Shown here piece after piece: positions 50,901 to 62,900 of a DNA stretch of 64,000 bases (position 1 is its first letter; the number at the start of each line of letters is the position of its first letter). The position numbers and the translations under genes are program-made. The notes under the pieces are model-generated. The model did no database searches. It saw nothing but the letters and a program-made list of their open reading frames with translations, and was not told the origin of the DNA. This DNA is from Tubulanus polymorphus (lineage: Eukaryota > Nemertea > Palaeonemertea > Tubulaniformes > Tubulanidae), in contig NC_134030.1 of NCBI RefSeq assembly GCF_964204645.1, forward strand, positions 14,724,447 through 14,788,446. The letters are read 5' to 3'.

Positions 50901-53900
50901 CAGCAACAGCTTAAGTACCAAGAAAAGCGCAAATAAAGCTCACCTCTTGTGATTGTACTCCACGTGTTTGTCCTCTCTGTGTTCCTGTTGTTTGAAGTGA
51001 AGATGAGGTCTCGCAATCCCATCCTCGGGAGGGAGTTGAACCCGATGGCATCGCTACACTCAGCCACGGCACGAACCCCTGCCACAGTAGATCAGGTGTG
51101 CACGTACATGCGCAGCTTTGCGGCATGAATGCTTGCGGCACCGATCACATTGCTTGTATAATCGCTGCGGCAAATTTCACAGAAGAACTATAAACGAGAA
51201 AACCCAGGCTAAAATAAAACAGGATTTCTGATTGGCTAATAATAACATCAAAATTTTCTTGGGGGAGGTCAACCCCCCTTAGGAGCTTAGCACCTCGGTT
51301 CGCAACTGCTGGCTTTAGAAGCCTGTATTTAGAAGCTACGGTCACGTGCTTCAATCAATTAAACAAAGCATATCTTACGTGCTCGACAGTGAGCTTGTAT
51401 TGAGTGATAGGCCTTGATAGGAAGATTATAGATAGGGGTTCCTCTTGGGACTCAACTATTCATTGACCAGTGCATTTTAGTATGAACATGTGGTTTGTAT
51501 ATTGTCGGAGCCATCCTTTTCATTTACTCAAGACATAAACAACGAACGATCAACCCCGCGGCAGTAGTCTTATTTTTCATTGGAAAATGGGCCTCATTCT
51601 CCTTGAAATTGCTAAATTTTTGTGGGGGAGGTCAACCCCCCTTAGGGGCTTTGCACCTTCGGTTTGCAACTGCTGGCTTTGCCAACACTAGTTAGCTTAA
51701 TACTTTTATTTTTAATACTTCCGCGTTTTTCAAATGCCTCTGTATTCAGGCAGGAACACAGATCCGTGCCGGTCAACACACTGATTTAACAACAAAAGTC
51801 GTACCTGCTAATAACACTCGTCTTGTGCTCAGCAAGAACTTTAGAAAAAATCATCTTTGTAAATGAATGATACTTTTGTTTCATTTCATCTGATGTACCT
51901 AAATTATAGAACCACTAAACCAGCTCCGCATTTAGATGGGTAAGTGCATTTCTATTTATGTTGATTGATAAAGTAATTAAAGCAAGTTCCTATTGACAGT
52001 AATAATCCACTACTTATATTTCTTGCGTAGAATTGCGTACAGGAGTGCAATTAACTGGTTAATGTAAAACACAGAAGTTATCCTTGCGTTAGCACTATAT
52101 CATTGTATCTGTTATAGCCTAGTTCACTGTAAGTAATACCTATAGTGCTTCAAAATAACACTTTGGATTGATATCTTCGAAGATATAAGCGCCATATTTG
52201 CAGGACCTTTAGCCCTTCAGTGTGAAAACTTTTCTCAATTTGTTTTCAGTTTCAATCCTGATTCATAAATTAAGCTTTTAATAGATTACTGATCATTAGA
52301 TTTTCTTCAATGCCTTTGGTATTTGTTATCCTATCAATCAAGTGTTTTGATTTTTTATAGGAAAACCCCTATGTGCTGTTTTTAGGCTGGTCGTAAGCTG
52401 AGCCTATTACTATGCAAATGGAGCGAATTTAAATGACATGGTTTCCAGAGCTAAGGCCCTTTGACTGTGCTACTGAGTATATATTCATACAAATCATTCA
52501 TTAAAGCATTATCCATTCTCCAAATTGTAGCGAGCTGAATTTTGAAAAAGGGCCTTGTTAAAATTAATATGAGCTTTTTCATGAAAATCTGAATGTGAAA
52601 ATATCGGTTTTAAATAGCCAATCAGAAAGCCAAGACTCCACTATGATTGGCTTGGCTGCAGAAATCAGCAGTGAACCCGTGGTATCGTCTACTGTTTTAC
52701 TTTCAGGTTTTATTTTAAGATTTAAAATTGTATTTCAAGTTAGATTTCTGTGAAATTTTTAGTTGATTTGGTTTTTGGAAGGAATATTTCTATTTCACTA
52801 CAAAAAATATCATTGACAATTTTGCAAAGTCCAGGAAAACTAGCTTGTAGTGTAGTGTAGTTTGTGTAGTTTGACAAATATAACCCACAGAATGCATCAT
52901 TCGCCGTTTTATGAAAAGCTGACAGGTTGGCCATAGTGCCCCCTGGAGGCTCTTGTTTCAGGGCATGTTCTTTTACATAAGTTCTCCCATTTAAGGCACT
53001 GATTCAATGGTGCAAAGCACATACGGTAAAGAAATTAAATTGACATCGTTTAAAACAGAAATTGATTGATTGAAAGGAATTAAACGCGTACTGTAGATCG
53101 TTATATCGGTTTTCATTGTTAAAAAGTGTTCAAATCGCGTGTATAACGCGTTTTAATCGGACCGATAAATGAAAACGCGATGTGTTCAACAAGCAAACAC
53201 TGAGACTTTTTTTATTACTTAACCCTTTCAGTGCATCTACACCGAATTGCAGTGTATAAAGCAGTGATAGAGTTTGATAGATTACTCAACAAAGTAGGAA
53301 AGCATGTGAATGTGAAATTTGAGCCTTGCATTCTTTTACTTAGTCCAGAAGAGGTTTTTTTTATCAAATTGGAATAACTGTTTTCAAAATTAGGTGAACA
53401 GCTCAACTGAATTTATTTCAGTATTTATTCTATCAATAATGATAATTGTTAGGCTTATTCTCACTAGCATATGCTCAGTGAGTAATGGGTATTAGATTAT
53501 AATATAATGCACTATTATTTTGATCTTTTGACGTGATATTAGAAGTTGTAATATCATGAAATTTCGGTTAAGGTATCATTTCTAACAAGCGATAAAAGGG
53601 TTCAATATTCGTAAACAAACAAGCAGAGAACAGCGTGACAAAGTGAACATCACATGGATTACTTAAAAATTGATTGTATCGAAATAAACAATAATTGTAG
53701 GTTAATTCTAAGTATTTTAGATACATTTTTTGGGAAAATTTTTTGGGGTCTTTCATCCAGGTAATGAGATGTAAAGATATAATCCATTTCATGAACATAT
53801 GATTTTATTTGTATTTTCGTCTCTCATATATCCTTGAAGACAAATTAAGCCTAAGCGACAAATTGATTTCTACAGAATCAAAGATTTATGACAGTTGATT

Positions 53901-56900
53901 GCCCCAGTAAGTTTTATAATTGCAAATATAAAACAAAAATCATTAAATTCTAAATTAGATCTGGCACAATACTAGTTTTAACCGTTTTAATCCATAATGA
54001 TGTTATTTAAATCAATAGTTTTCCTATTGGATATTTCCATTTTGTTGAGGGTGATATAATTTAGGGGGTTCTTAGCAACTCAGAAACTAGGATTTCTATT
54101 CACAGAACAGCATTCAAAGCATACAGAGTTCTGTATACAAAGCATATGGGGTTTAACAGTACCTTTGACCTTGTCACGTATCACTGCAAATCTTTAAAAG
54201 ATGTGGCTATTTTGAACAGGAAATTACCATGCCATCTCAAAAAGATCACTTTTCACTAGTTGACTTTTAGAAATGATGTGTTTTGAGAGTAGCTATTGTG
54301 GCAGGAGTTACTATCTATCACTAAGTCGCTGTTTACAATCGGTTGGTTACAGTCACCTCTACTGCCTGTGTGCACTAATAAAATGCTAGCACATCTGATT
54401 TTTACATAAGTCACTTTTCAGCAGTAGACTCTTTCAAACAGCTACTATGGAAAACCAACTGAATTGACAGGTAGACTATTTCAGAGTGACTGGTGTTAAA
54501 TGTATACTACTGGGAAAGTAGCCGATATTGTTAATTGCTAAATGGCTACCAAGTAAAAGTAGACATTTGGGCTCAAAAGTGCGATATAGACATGTTCTTT
54601 GATTCAGCCTTTCGTTTGAACTCAAAACTGGGATAGACATTTCTTGGATTCAGCCTTTCGATTTCTGTATCACTCTCCATCCAAAACAAGGGTATTCGAA
54701 CTTCGCTATTTTCGAGTCACTGAATTGCTGACATGCTGAATGCTGTGTTAATAACTATAATTGTTTTCATTTCACACGCTGAATGCTGTGTTAATAACTA
54801 TAATTGTTTTCATTTCACAAATTTTTCAAATAATTGTAAAATAAACAATGTATACTAAATGATAGATCATACAAGTGACCGCATATATTACGACAGTATC
54901 ACCTTTAGAGCAAGATTAACGTTGTTAACAGCGCTCTAACATTTTGGTATTTAAAGCGGCCCGGTTAGGCCTAACAGGCGTTAGTTTCTTTGATATTTCT
55001 GATAACATCCAGCAGTCAAATGATTTCATTTCAATCGTTGCCTCAACTAATCGTCACGATTTTTTGTATATTTTTCTGTCATATCTGAAACTCGAGTCCC
55101 CATGGCGAATCCCCATTAAAGCAGTAAGACTACATTGAAGTACCGATGACGTAAGTACCGATGTCGTAAGCCGAAAGCCGTTACCGCTCTGCGCAAAATA
55201 CATTCGTTACCGTAATCCAACTGAATTTTTATAGGATATATGTAACGAAATTTATCAATGAATCGGTCAAATGAAACAGTTTCTTTAGAATATATGTAAA
55301 ATATGCATGGATTCAGCGTAAATTCAAAACAGCGAAATTAATATAATAATCAATGATTCAGTGATTCAGCGAAGTTCGAACACCCCCAAAACAATGCAGA
55401 TCTGACTCCAATTCTATATAAATTGTCATCCGATTCTGGAAACGTTTTCTTATCAATCATGGCAATTGCGCAATTGTAAGTATTAGGCTCGCACTTAAAC
55501 TTCTTTTAAACCCTTTAACCCTTTAACTGGCAAATATTTTTCGGCCTATTTTTCGGAAAACTTAATTACTCAGTAGATATGAGGGATAACCCCATATTGT
55601 ATGTTTTTTATGAAAGCTATTTTCATAAGCTTTCAAATGATACCATGTTTGCGAACTTTGAGGGTTATCTTCAGGGTCTGATCCCAAGGTCACAGATCCC
55701 AAGGTCATTCAGATTTTTGGGCCACCCATAATAAAAAACTGTCATCAGATTCATCCCAATATGAATTATCAGAATCTTTCATTACTTTGTCCAAAATATC
55801 AGCCAAACTCACTAAAGAATGTCTTTAGTGCATTGGCCATTACTACTAACGATATTCTCAATTTTGGAAATCTGACCCACGTGACACGTGGTTTCCATAC
55901 CCCCTTCTACATGCCAAATGTATGATATATCACTTTCCAACCTTGTTAGACATTGTAGGCCGTCTGGTGTCGCCATCTGCTGATAGGAAAATGAGTAAGA
56001 ATGCTTCACTGAAATCAATACTTGACTATTCTATTCACTATAGCTGGTCTATTCAAATCGGTCGCTAGCGACCGATTGCCAGTTAAAGGGTTAATTTGGA
56101 ATGTGTACGATGTACATTCTTAACTGTTCATGTCATTCCTCAATGATAGGAGACGTTTGACTGAAACACTTTTGGATTCCACGTTAGTCAAAACTACAAA
56201 TCAACCAACTGATATCGGACCAGCAATAACTTCAAAAACTGATCAAGTTAACTGACTGATCTTGATCTTTGATTAGTGAATACTGCAAATATAATGCAGT
56301 AAACCGACCGTGGTTACAATATTGTAGCCTCGGTCAGTGTATGCAGATAAATCCGCGCAAGTCAACCGACCTAGGTTACAATATTGTAGCCTCGGTCAGT
56401 GTATGCAGATAAATCCGCGCAAGTCAACGGACCTAGGTTACAATATTGTAGCCTCGGTCAGTGTATGCAGATAAAGCCGCGCAAGTCAACCGACATAGGT
56501 TACAATATTGTAGCCTCAGTCAGTGTTCCACTGATATATCATACATTTGCCTCAACCTAGTCTGCCAGGTTACTTATTGCTTTGTCTTTATCCTGGCCCA
56601 ATCATAATCGTATTTCTTTTTTTCAGCTTTACAACTGATTCCACGAAATTTATAATTCCATTTGCGAATAATATTGTGTTTTCAACTAAAATCCCTGTGT
56701 ATGCTTAACTGATGTGACAGATTTTAGTCTATTGCAAGCCAACTACAGGACCAATGGGCCTTTATGATTGTTTTTCTCTGTGTTCCTTATTGTAGTATCC
56801 ATGTTGTGTTTGGTCAAGTGATTCAAGGACAGGACATAGCAAGACAAATTGAAAATTTAAAAACTGATGCCAACAGTTCGCCATTCAATAATGTTGCAAT

Positions 56901-59900
56901 AGCTAACTGTGGGGAGTTAGTCTTGCAGCTTAAATCAAGAGGTCACTAATCATTTGTTATATTCATTTTGATTCATTTCATTCAATTTGGTTGATTTTGT
57001 TTGTTTTATGAATTGACAGCTAAAAAACGAAAAAGTGAAAAGAAATTCGAATCAGATGAATGTACAGATGAATCAGAGAAGCATCAAAAACGCAAGAAAA
57101 AGAAAATGAAAAAACTGAAAAAAGGAAAGAAAGGCCATTCTATTAGAACTAAAAGGTATGTACGTAATCAATTACCCATGAGACTTACATGAAGACCATT
57201 GAGGACGCACGTGCTCATTACACAATCGTGTTGCTGACGGCATCGCAAGGGACTAATATGCTGATGAATGTGGCTCAGGAGCATGCGACATACTCTGACA
57301 ACGATGATGGATCTGTATGCTCGGATGCCGGTCATGATTGTGGTACCGATAATGTTACTACTGGTTATGAATCCCATCTGGGATCGTCAGTCCTTGAAAA
57401 CTCGAGAAAAAGTATGGATTCTGAAGAGTTAGATGGTCCCCACGAGTTCAGCGGAGATAACTACAACAATTCATCAGTATCCACTGAAACTGAAGATGTT
57501 ATGGTACCAGGACCACAAGTTCAAGGCAGAGGAGGAGCCCCTTCAAGAGGTGGAGGTGTCTCTACAAGAGAAGGAACATCACAACCCCGTGGGCGCCGAG
57601 GGGTTGAGTAAGAGGTGCTGTGAGAGGTGGGACAGTTTCCCCGTACCATTTCCCTATATTTTCCTCTATATCTATTTAACCTTCAGGCAATAAGCATTAC
57701 CCCACTCCCAGTTGTCATGTCAGCTATAATAACAAAATTTGATAAGAATCACAATGCATGTGTAACGCATGTCCCACTAACCCAGCATTATCTGAAACCT
57801 GCTTAACTATGCAGTTCTAGTATATAACCTCATTGAAATTGATGAAATTGCGTTAGATTACATCCCTTCTGAAAAAAAATGTGAAAAGCTGGTGTGAAGC
57901 TTAGAAATGTTAAAAAGTCGAAAATGCCAATGTGAAAAAATGTAAAAATTAATGAAACTTGCATTTCATCCTGACCAAACCCTAGTAGAATATCTTGTGA
58001 CTGAAAATCCCATATCTTGACAATGATCGCTTTTTATTTTGACATGCCAGAATTGGTGACAACTTCCCTCTAATTATGTTTCTAACCTTTAGATACTCCT
58101 CTACAAGGATTTATTTCTGCTCATAGCTCCAGTTAGGCAACATTTTCTTGTGTGCCATGATTACAATCTATTAACTACAGGCAAGTTTCATGGAATGATG
58201 GCTATTTGCTAAACTAAGGTTGTAACAGCATGTTTCATTGGCTAAAACATTTTGCCACGAGTAGGCCAAGAACAAGAATTATCCCAAGAGGTTAACAAGT
58301 TCGCTGCCACCTAGCGGTTAAGGTCCGGTCGCCATTGCCAATGGCAATTTTTTTACATCATACACTTATATGCTGCCAGCACTATTTTTAGCTCTCGAGG
58401 AACGAGAGAGCTATTACGACGATGCCTGGAAATCGGTCATGTATGTTGCCTGTCGTTCTACGCACATACGTGTATGCATGCAAGCTGAACAAATAGTTCC
58501 ATAATTTTAAGGCTAATATACATTTTGGTACTTATGATTCCGGTGTGATTACAATGTATTACGAATAAATGAATTGTCATGATTAAACTGATTAAAGCTG
58601 AATAGTTATTAATGAGCTAATCCATTAATTAATGTACTGTAATTCTCCTTGTCTATTACTAATATACTAGTACATTTACTATTATTATTACTATTATTAT
58701 TGTTATCATTGCCTTTATTCCTATTGATCTTTATCTGTTTTTTAACATTATTATTATTATCATTATTATTACTATTATTATTATTATTATTGATATTATT
58801 ATTATTATTATCATTAAGTATTATAATCCTTCCTATTATTATGAATATGGATGAATATTATAATGTTATTGATATTAATATGTTATAAAGTAACATTTAT
58901 GTCTATTTGTATTGCACCTTGCACATAATGCGCGTGGGCACAGTGCCTTAGTAATTATAAGTACAGCCCTAGGCTCGCACTGTGTCCCTCATCTTATGTC
59001 TGTAAGAAATATGTTTAACTCCTATATTGTATCTTGCATGACATAATGATGAAAAATAAATTATATATATATATATATATGTAAACTATTTTTCGATTGT
59101 GAGTTGTTTAAACATTCGTGTCTGTGTTGATGAATATAGCAACAATGTAGTCAGCCGTCAGCATTGCGCTTTTTTGCTTTGTGGACGATACTGCACGTGT
59201 CGCCGGTAAGCGATAGTTTTTAACTTTACATCACTTAGAGGCACGAAAACAGCAACATCGTTTCCAGAGAAATAATGTTGTGAATACTTGATTGAGTCCT
59301 TATACTGATTAATACAGCTAAATACCATAATTGCGAAGCCAATTTGACAGAAATCAAGTCCTTATGGAAAAAATAAGTGTAAAGAGCCAAGCAGCAGCTG
59401 TTCACGTGAAACCGGCGGTGGCGGTATCATCGTCTTAATATAATACACTATTTTACTTCCGGGTTGGTTTTACGACTAAAATAAGCATTTCAAGTTTGAT
59501 TTTTGTAAAATCCTGAATTGTTTATGGAAGGACTTTTCAAATGCACAACAGAAAATTTATCTTTGACAATTGTGTAAGGGTTGGGTAAAATAGCGTTTTC
59601 TCTTGCTGCCGTAGGCGTGGATGTTGTGAAATGCTAATTAGCCATGTGCTTATGAACAAATCCAATTTGATCTTATTCAGCAAAAATATATCAAACTAAT
59701 TTGAGCTTTGTTCAGTATAAATCAATCTTTGAGAGAAAAAAATGATTAATTTAACGCATATGCTACTTCCTGTGTTACTTAAAAAATCAAAATTGTACTG
59801 TGTTAATAAAACAGGAGCTGAGAGCACTGGACCTTAGGTCCTCTAGTTACATTGATAAATCAATCACTGACCTTTTTCAGTTTAAGCCAATGACAAGATG

Positions 59901-62900
59901 ACTCGTCACTGGCAATGGTGAAGAGGTTCTCTATTTTTTCTTTCTCCCCATTGCCAATGAGAAGTGTGTAAAATCAATCTAAAGAATAAAAATTTCATTT
60001 TTTAAATGATATAGAATGATTTTAGTCATTATATTCTCTCTAGATTTTGGCCGGAAAAGAAGCTAAATTTCTTTTCTTCCTGAAGATTTCATAAAACAAT
60101 TTCAAAGTGTACACCAGACTTGAGTTACCCCCATAAATATTAGCTTTCTGCGAGGTCATTCATTATGTTATAAAATGACATTGAATTGATGACGATGTAA
60201 CTTATCATGGCAAACTGTGGTACACCCACTATGACGATTTATCTCGTCAGCGGCAACGATATGCTTAGCTAAGGAAATTATTATGATCCTTATGCATCAT
60301 ACTTAAACCCTTAACCTGCCAGCAGCTTTAATGTTAAGGGCTTCGTGTGCCAGATGATTTGCATGTTAATGAAATTAACTCATTAAATCCTCATAACTTC
60401 CAAACTATTGTATATAGGGCATTGAAACTCCACAAAGCAGTAGTTTATAATCATAGCTATGGACTAGTGCTAAAAGATCAAACTTCTGAGTTTTGAAAGA
60501 GGGGGTCCACTGGGTGGGATCACTACCTACTGCTTCTAACTACCCAGGAAGAAAGACATTAAGTATTTGGATGGATATATGAAAGCTGTGGGTACTCGAG
60601 TGTGTAATGGGTAGTATTTGTGGCTAGCACACAGATCACATTGTTCATTGGGGTTTGGTCCAGGACTCGCGAGATTTTCAACAACACGGAAGTAACGTGT
60701 AATAAATGATGACTTGAATTGCATGACTACCCACCACCCCTCATTATTATTGGAAAACTAAACGTTCTGCACGGACTAAAAATTAGTAATAACATTTTAG
60801 AGATGGCCAGGATTTTAACTTAGGTTGTATCTCATTTTTAGGCCAGCCGTAGGCGGAGCCTATTACTATACAAATGGAGCGAATTTAAATGACATGGTTT
60901 CCACACAAAAGGCTCTTTTGCTTGCCAAGTGAGGGCATATTCGAACAAATCACGTATTTAAGCGTAATCCATTCTCGGAATCGTAGCGAGCAAAATTTTG
61001 AAATAGGGTTTCATAAAAATGTTTTCTACATTTTTCACGAAAATTAAATCGGGAAAATTTCAATCTTTATCAGCCAATCAGGAAGTTGTGTTTTCCCTGT
61101 GATTGGTTTATCTGAAAATAAACGGAAGCTGTTCAAGTGAATTATCGTGATTTCATTACTGGCGCTTTTGAGCATGACGTCATGTATCAACATGCGACAA
61201 TACTTCCGCATTCGCTACGTGTTTGCTGATTGGCCCATTTACTGGGAAATTCTACAGAAGCCTAATGTGGTTTGTTACAAGCACTGTGATTGGCCCGACC
61301 CGATTCTGGCGCGGCTTTAGCTTAGTGGGTTCGAATCCCTTGACGGGTGAAGATGATGGATCCTATCAATATCTATTGAAACAAATAAGTTTCCCGGTTG
61401 GGCAGTCGCACATATCTACCGGAAGTGTTCCGGTTCCATATTTCGAGGCTTCTTTGAATTTTTGAGTGATATTGAAATCGGTAGATTTTGAAAACCCATT
61501 GCATGATATTTGTATAACTTAATCAACGAAAAGCGTCGGGGCCGCGCCAGGAGTTTTCGCGATTCAGGTGGCGCAATAGCCTACTTCTTCGTGTTCGTCC
61601 ACCTCAATTTTCACTCCGCCGATCTCTGACACGGCTCTGTCGCCGTCGGCGCTGTGACTGATTGCACTTTCGTACCACCAAAATTTTTTATTTCTATATC
61701 AGGGAGGTCTGGAGAATAAAAAGGTCAAAATTTGGATATCACATAGGCCTGATTTCATCGAATAAGTCGACCATGGTCGTTACGTTTCCGTACTAATTAC
61801 CACCTAAAACGTCTGAACAATTTTGTCACAACCAACATTTCGTTTACAGAAATCAGGTGTTCACGTGAACCCGCGGTATCGTCTACTGTTTTACTTCTGG
61901 GTTTTATTTTAAGATTAAAAATTGTATTTCGAGATCGATTTCTATGAAATCTTTAGTTGATTTGGTGTTTGGGAGGAATTTTTATTTGCTCTATTGCCAT
62001 ATCACATCATCAACTTATATTGTGCCTTAAAACCCTAACAGCCGAAATAATTGAAATGCACACACGATTTCTAACATTAGAAATTGAGAGAGTGGCCATG
62101 TTTGTCTTCTGCTGCTTCGCGTAAATACCGCGCAGTGGCGCAACTGCGCGGAGTGGGGCCGATACATCCAGTGTATGGACTAGTCGCCTGCAGCAATTTT
62201 AGGGTTAAAGTGATAAGCTAAGGAATTCCTTTCTATTTAAGGTCAAAATTTTGCTAAGGAAGTTTTATACATGCCAGGCCAGGGCCTTACAAGTGTCACG
62301 GTGACTTTTGTACCACAGCTTCACAACGTGGTACACGGTCAACAGTGACCCACATTTTCATAAAGAATGTTCATGATTCCCATGCGTCGACTATCACAAA
62401 ACCTTCAAATTACTTCAGCTACTTTGCACCTCCAATCATCATCTATTTAGGACTATTTTGTTACTTTGTTTCATTCATCACCTAACAGCAGCAATCTAAT
62501 AGCGCAGCGCTAGTACATTTGTATATACGCGCATCAGCAGTCAGCCATGTGTGAATATTGGTTACAATATATGGCTCTGTGTGTTAGTAATCACCCGAGT
62601 GAGTCTATCTATAGCAGTGACACGGCGATGATAGAATACACAGCACTCTCACACATCAGCAGGCATAGTGGGCCTCATACATCGTCAATTAAGACAAACT
62701 AATAGACAAATCAGTGAATTAAAATCTGATGAAGGACCTCGGCTTATTGGGCGAAGCATTAAGATATCCATGTATTTTAGGTTAAAATACTGCCCTCGGC
62801 TTATCGGCCGAGTCGGCTTAATGGCTGGAAAATACAGTATATGAATTATGCTTATTAGGTCACGTGATGCTTGTAATTAGTATGAAAATTAATTTTTTAT

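Noticed and set aside
58649-58888. Leu-rich 79-codon frame
   Set aside because: It is an (ATT)n microsatellite read in one frame.
61307-61350. tRNA gene
   Set aside because: A-box and B-box words are adjacent, with no anticodon arm between them.
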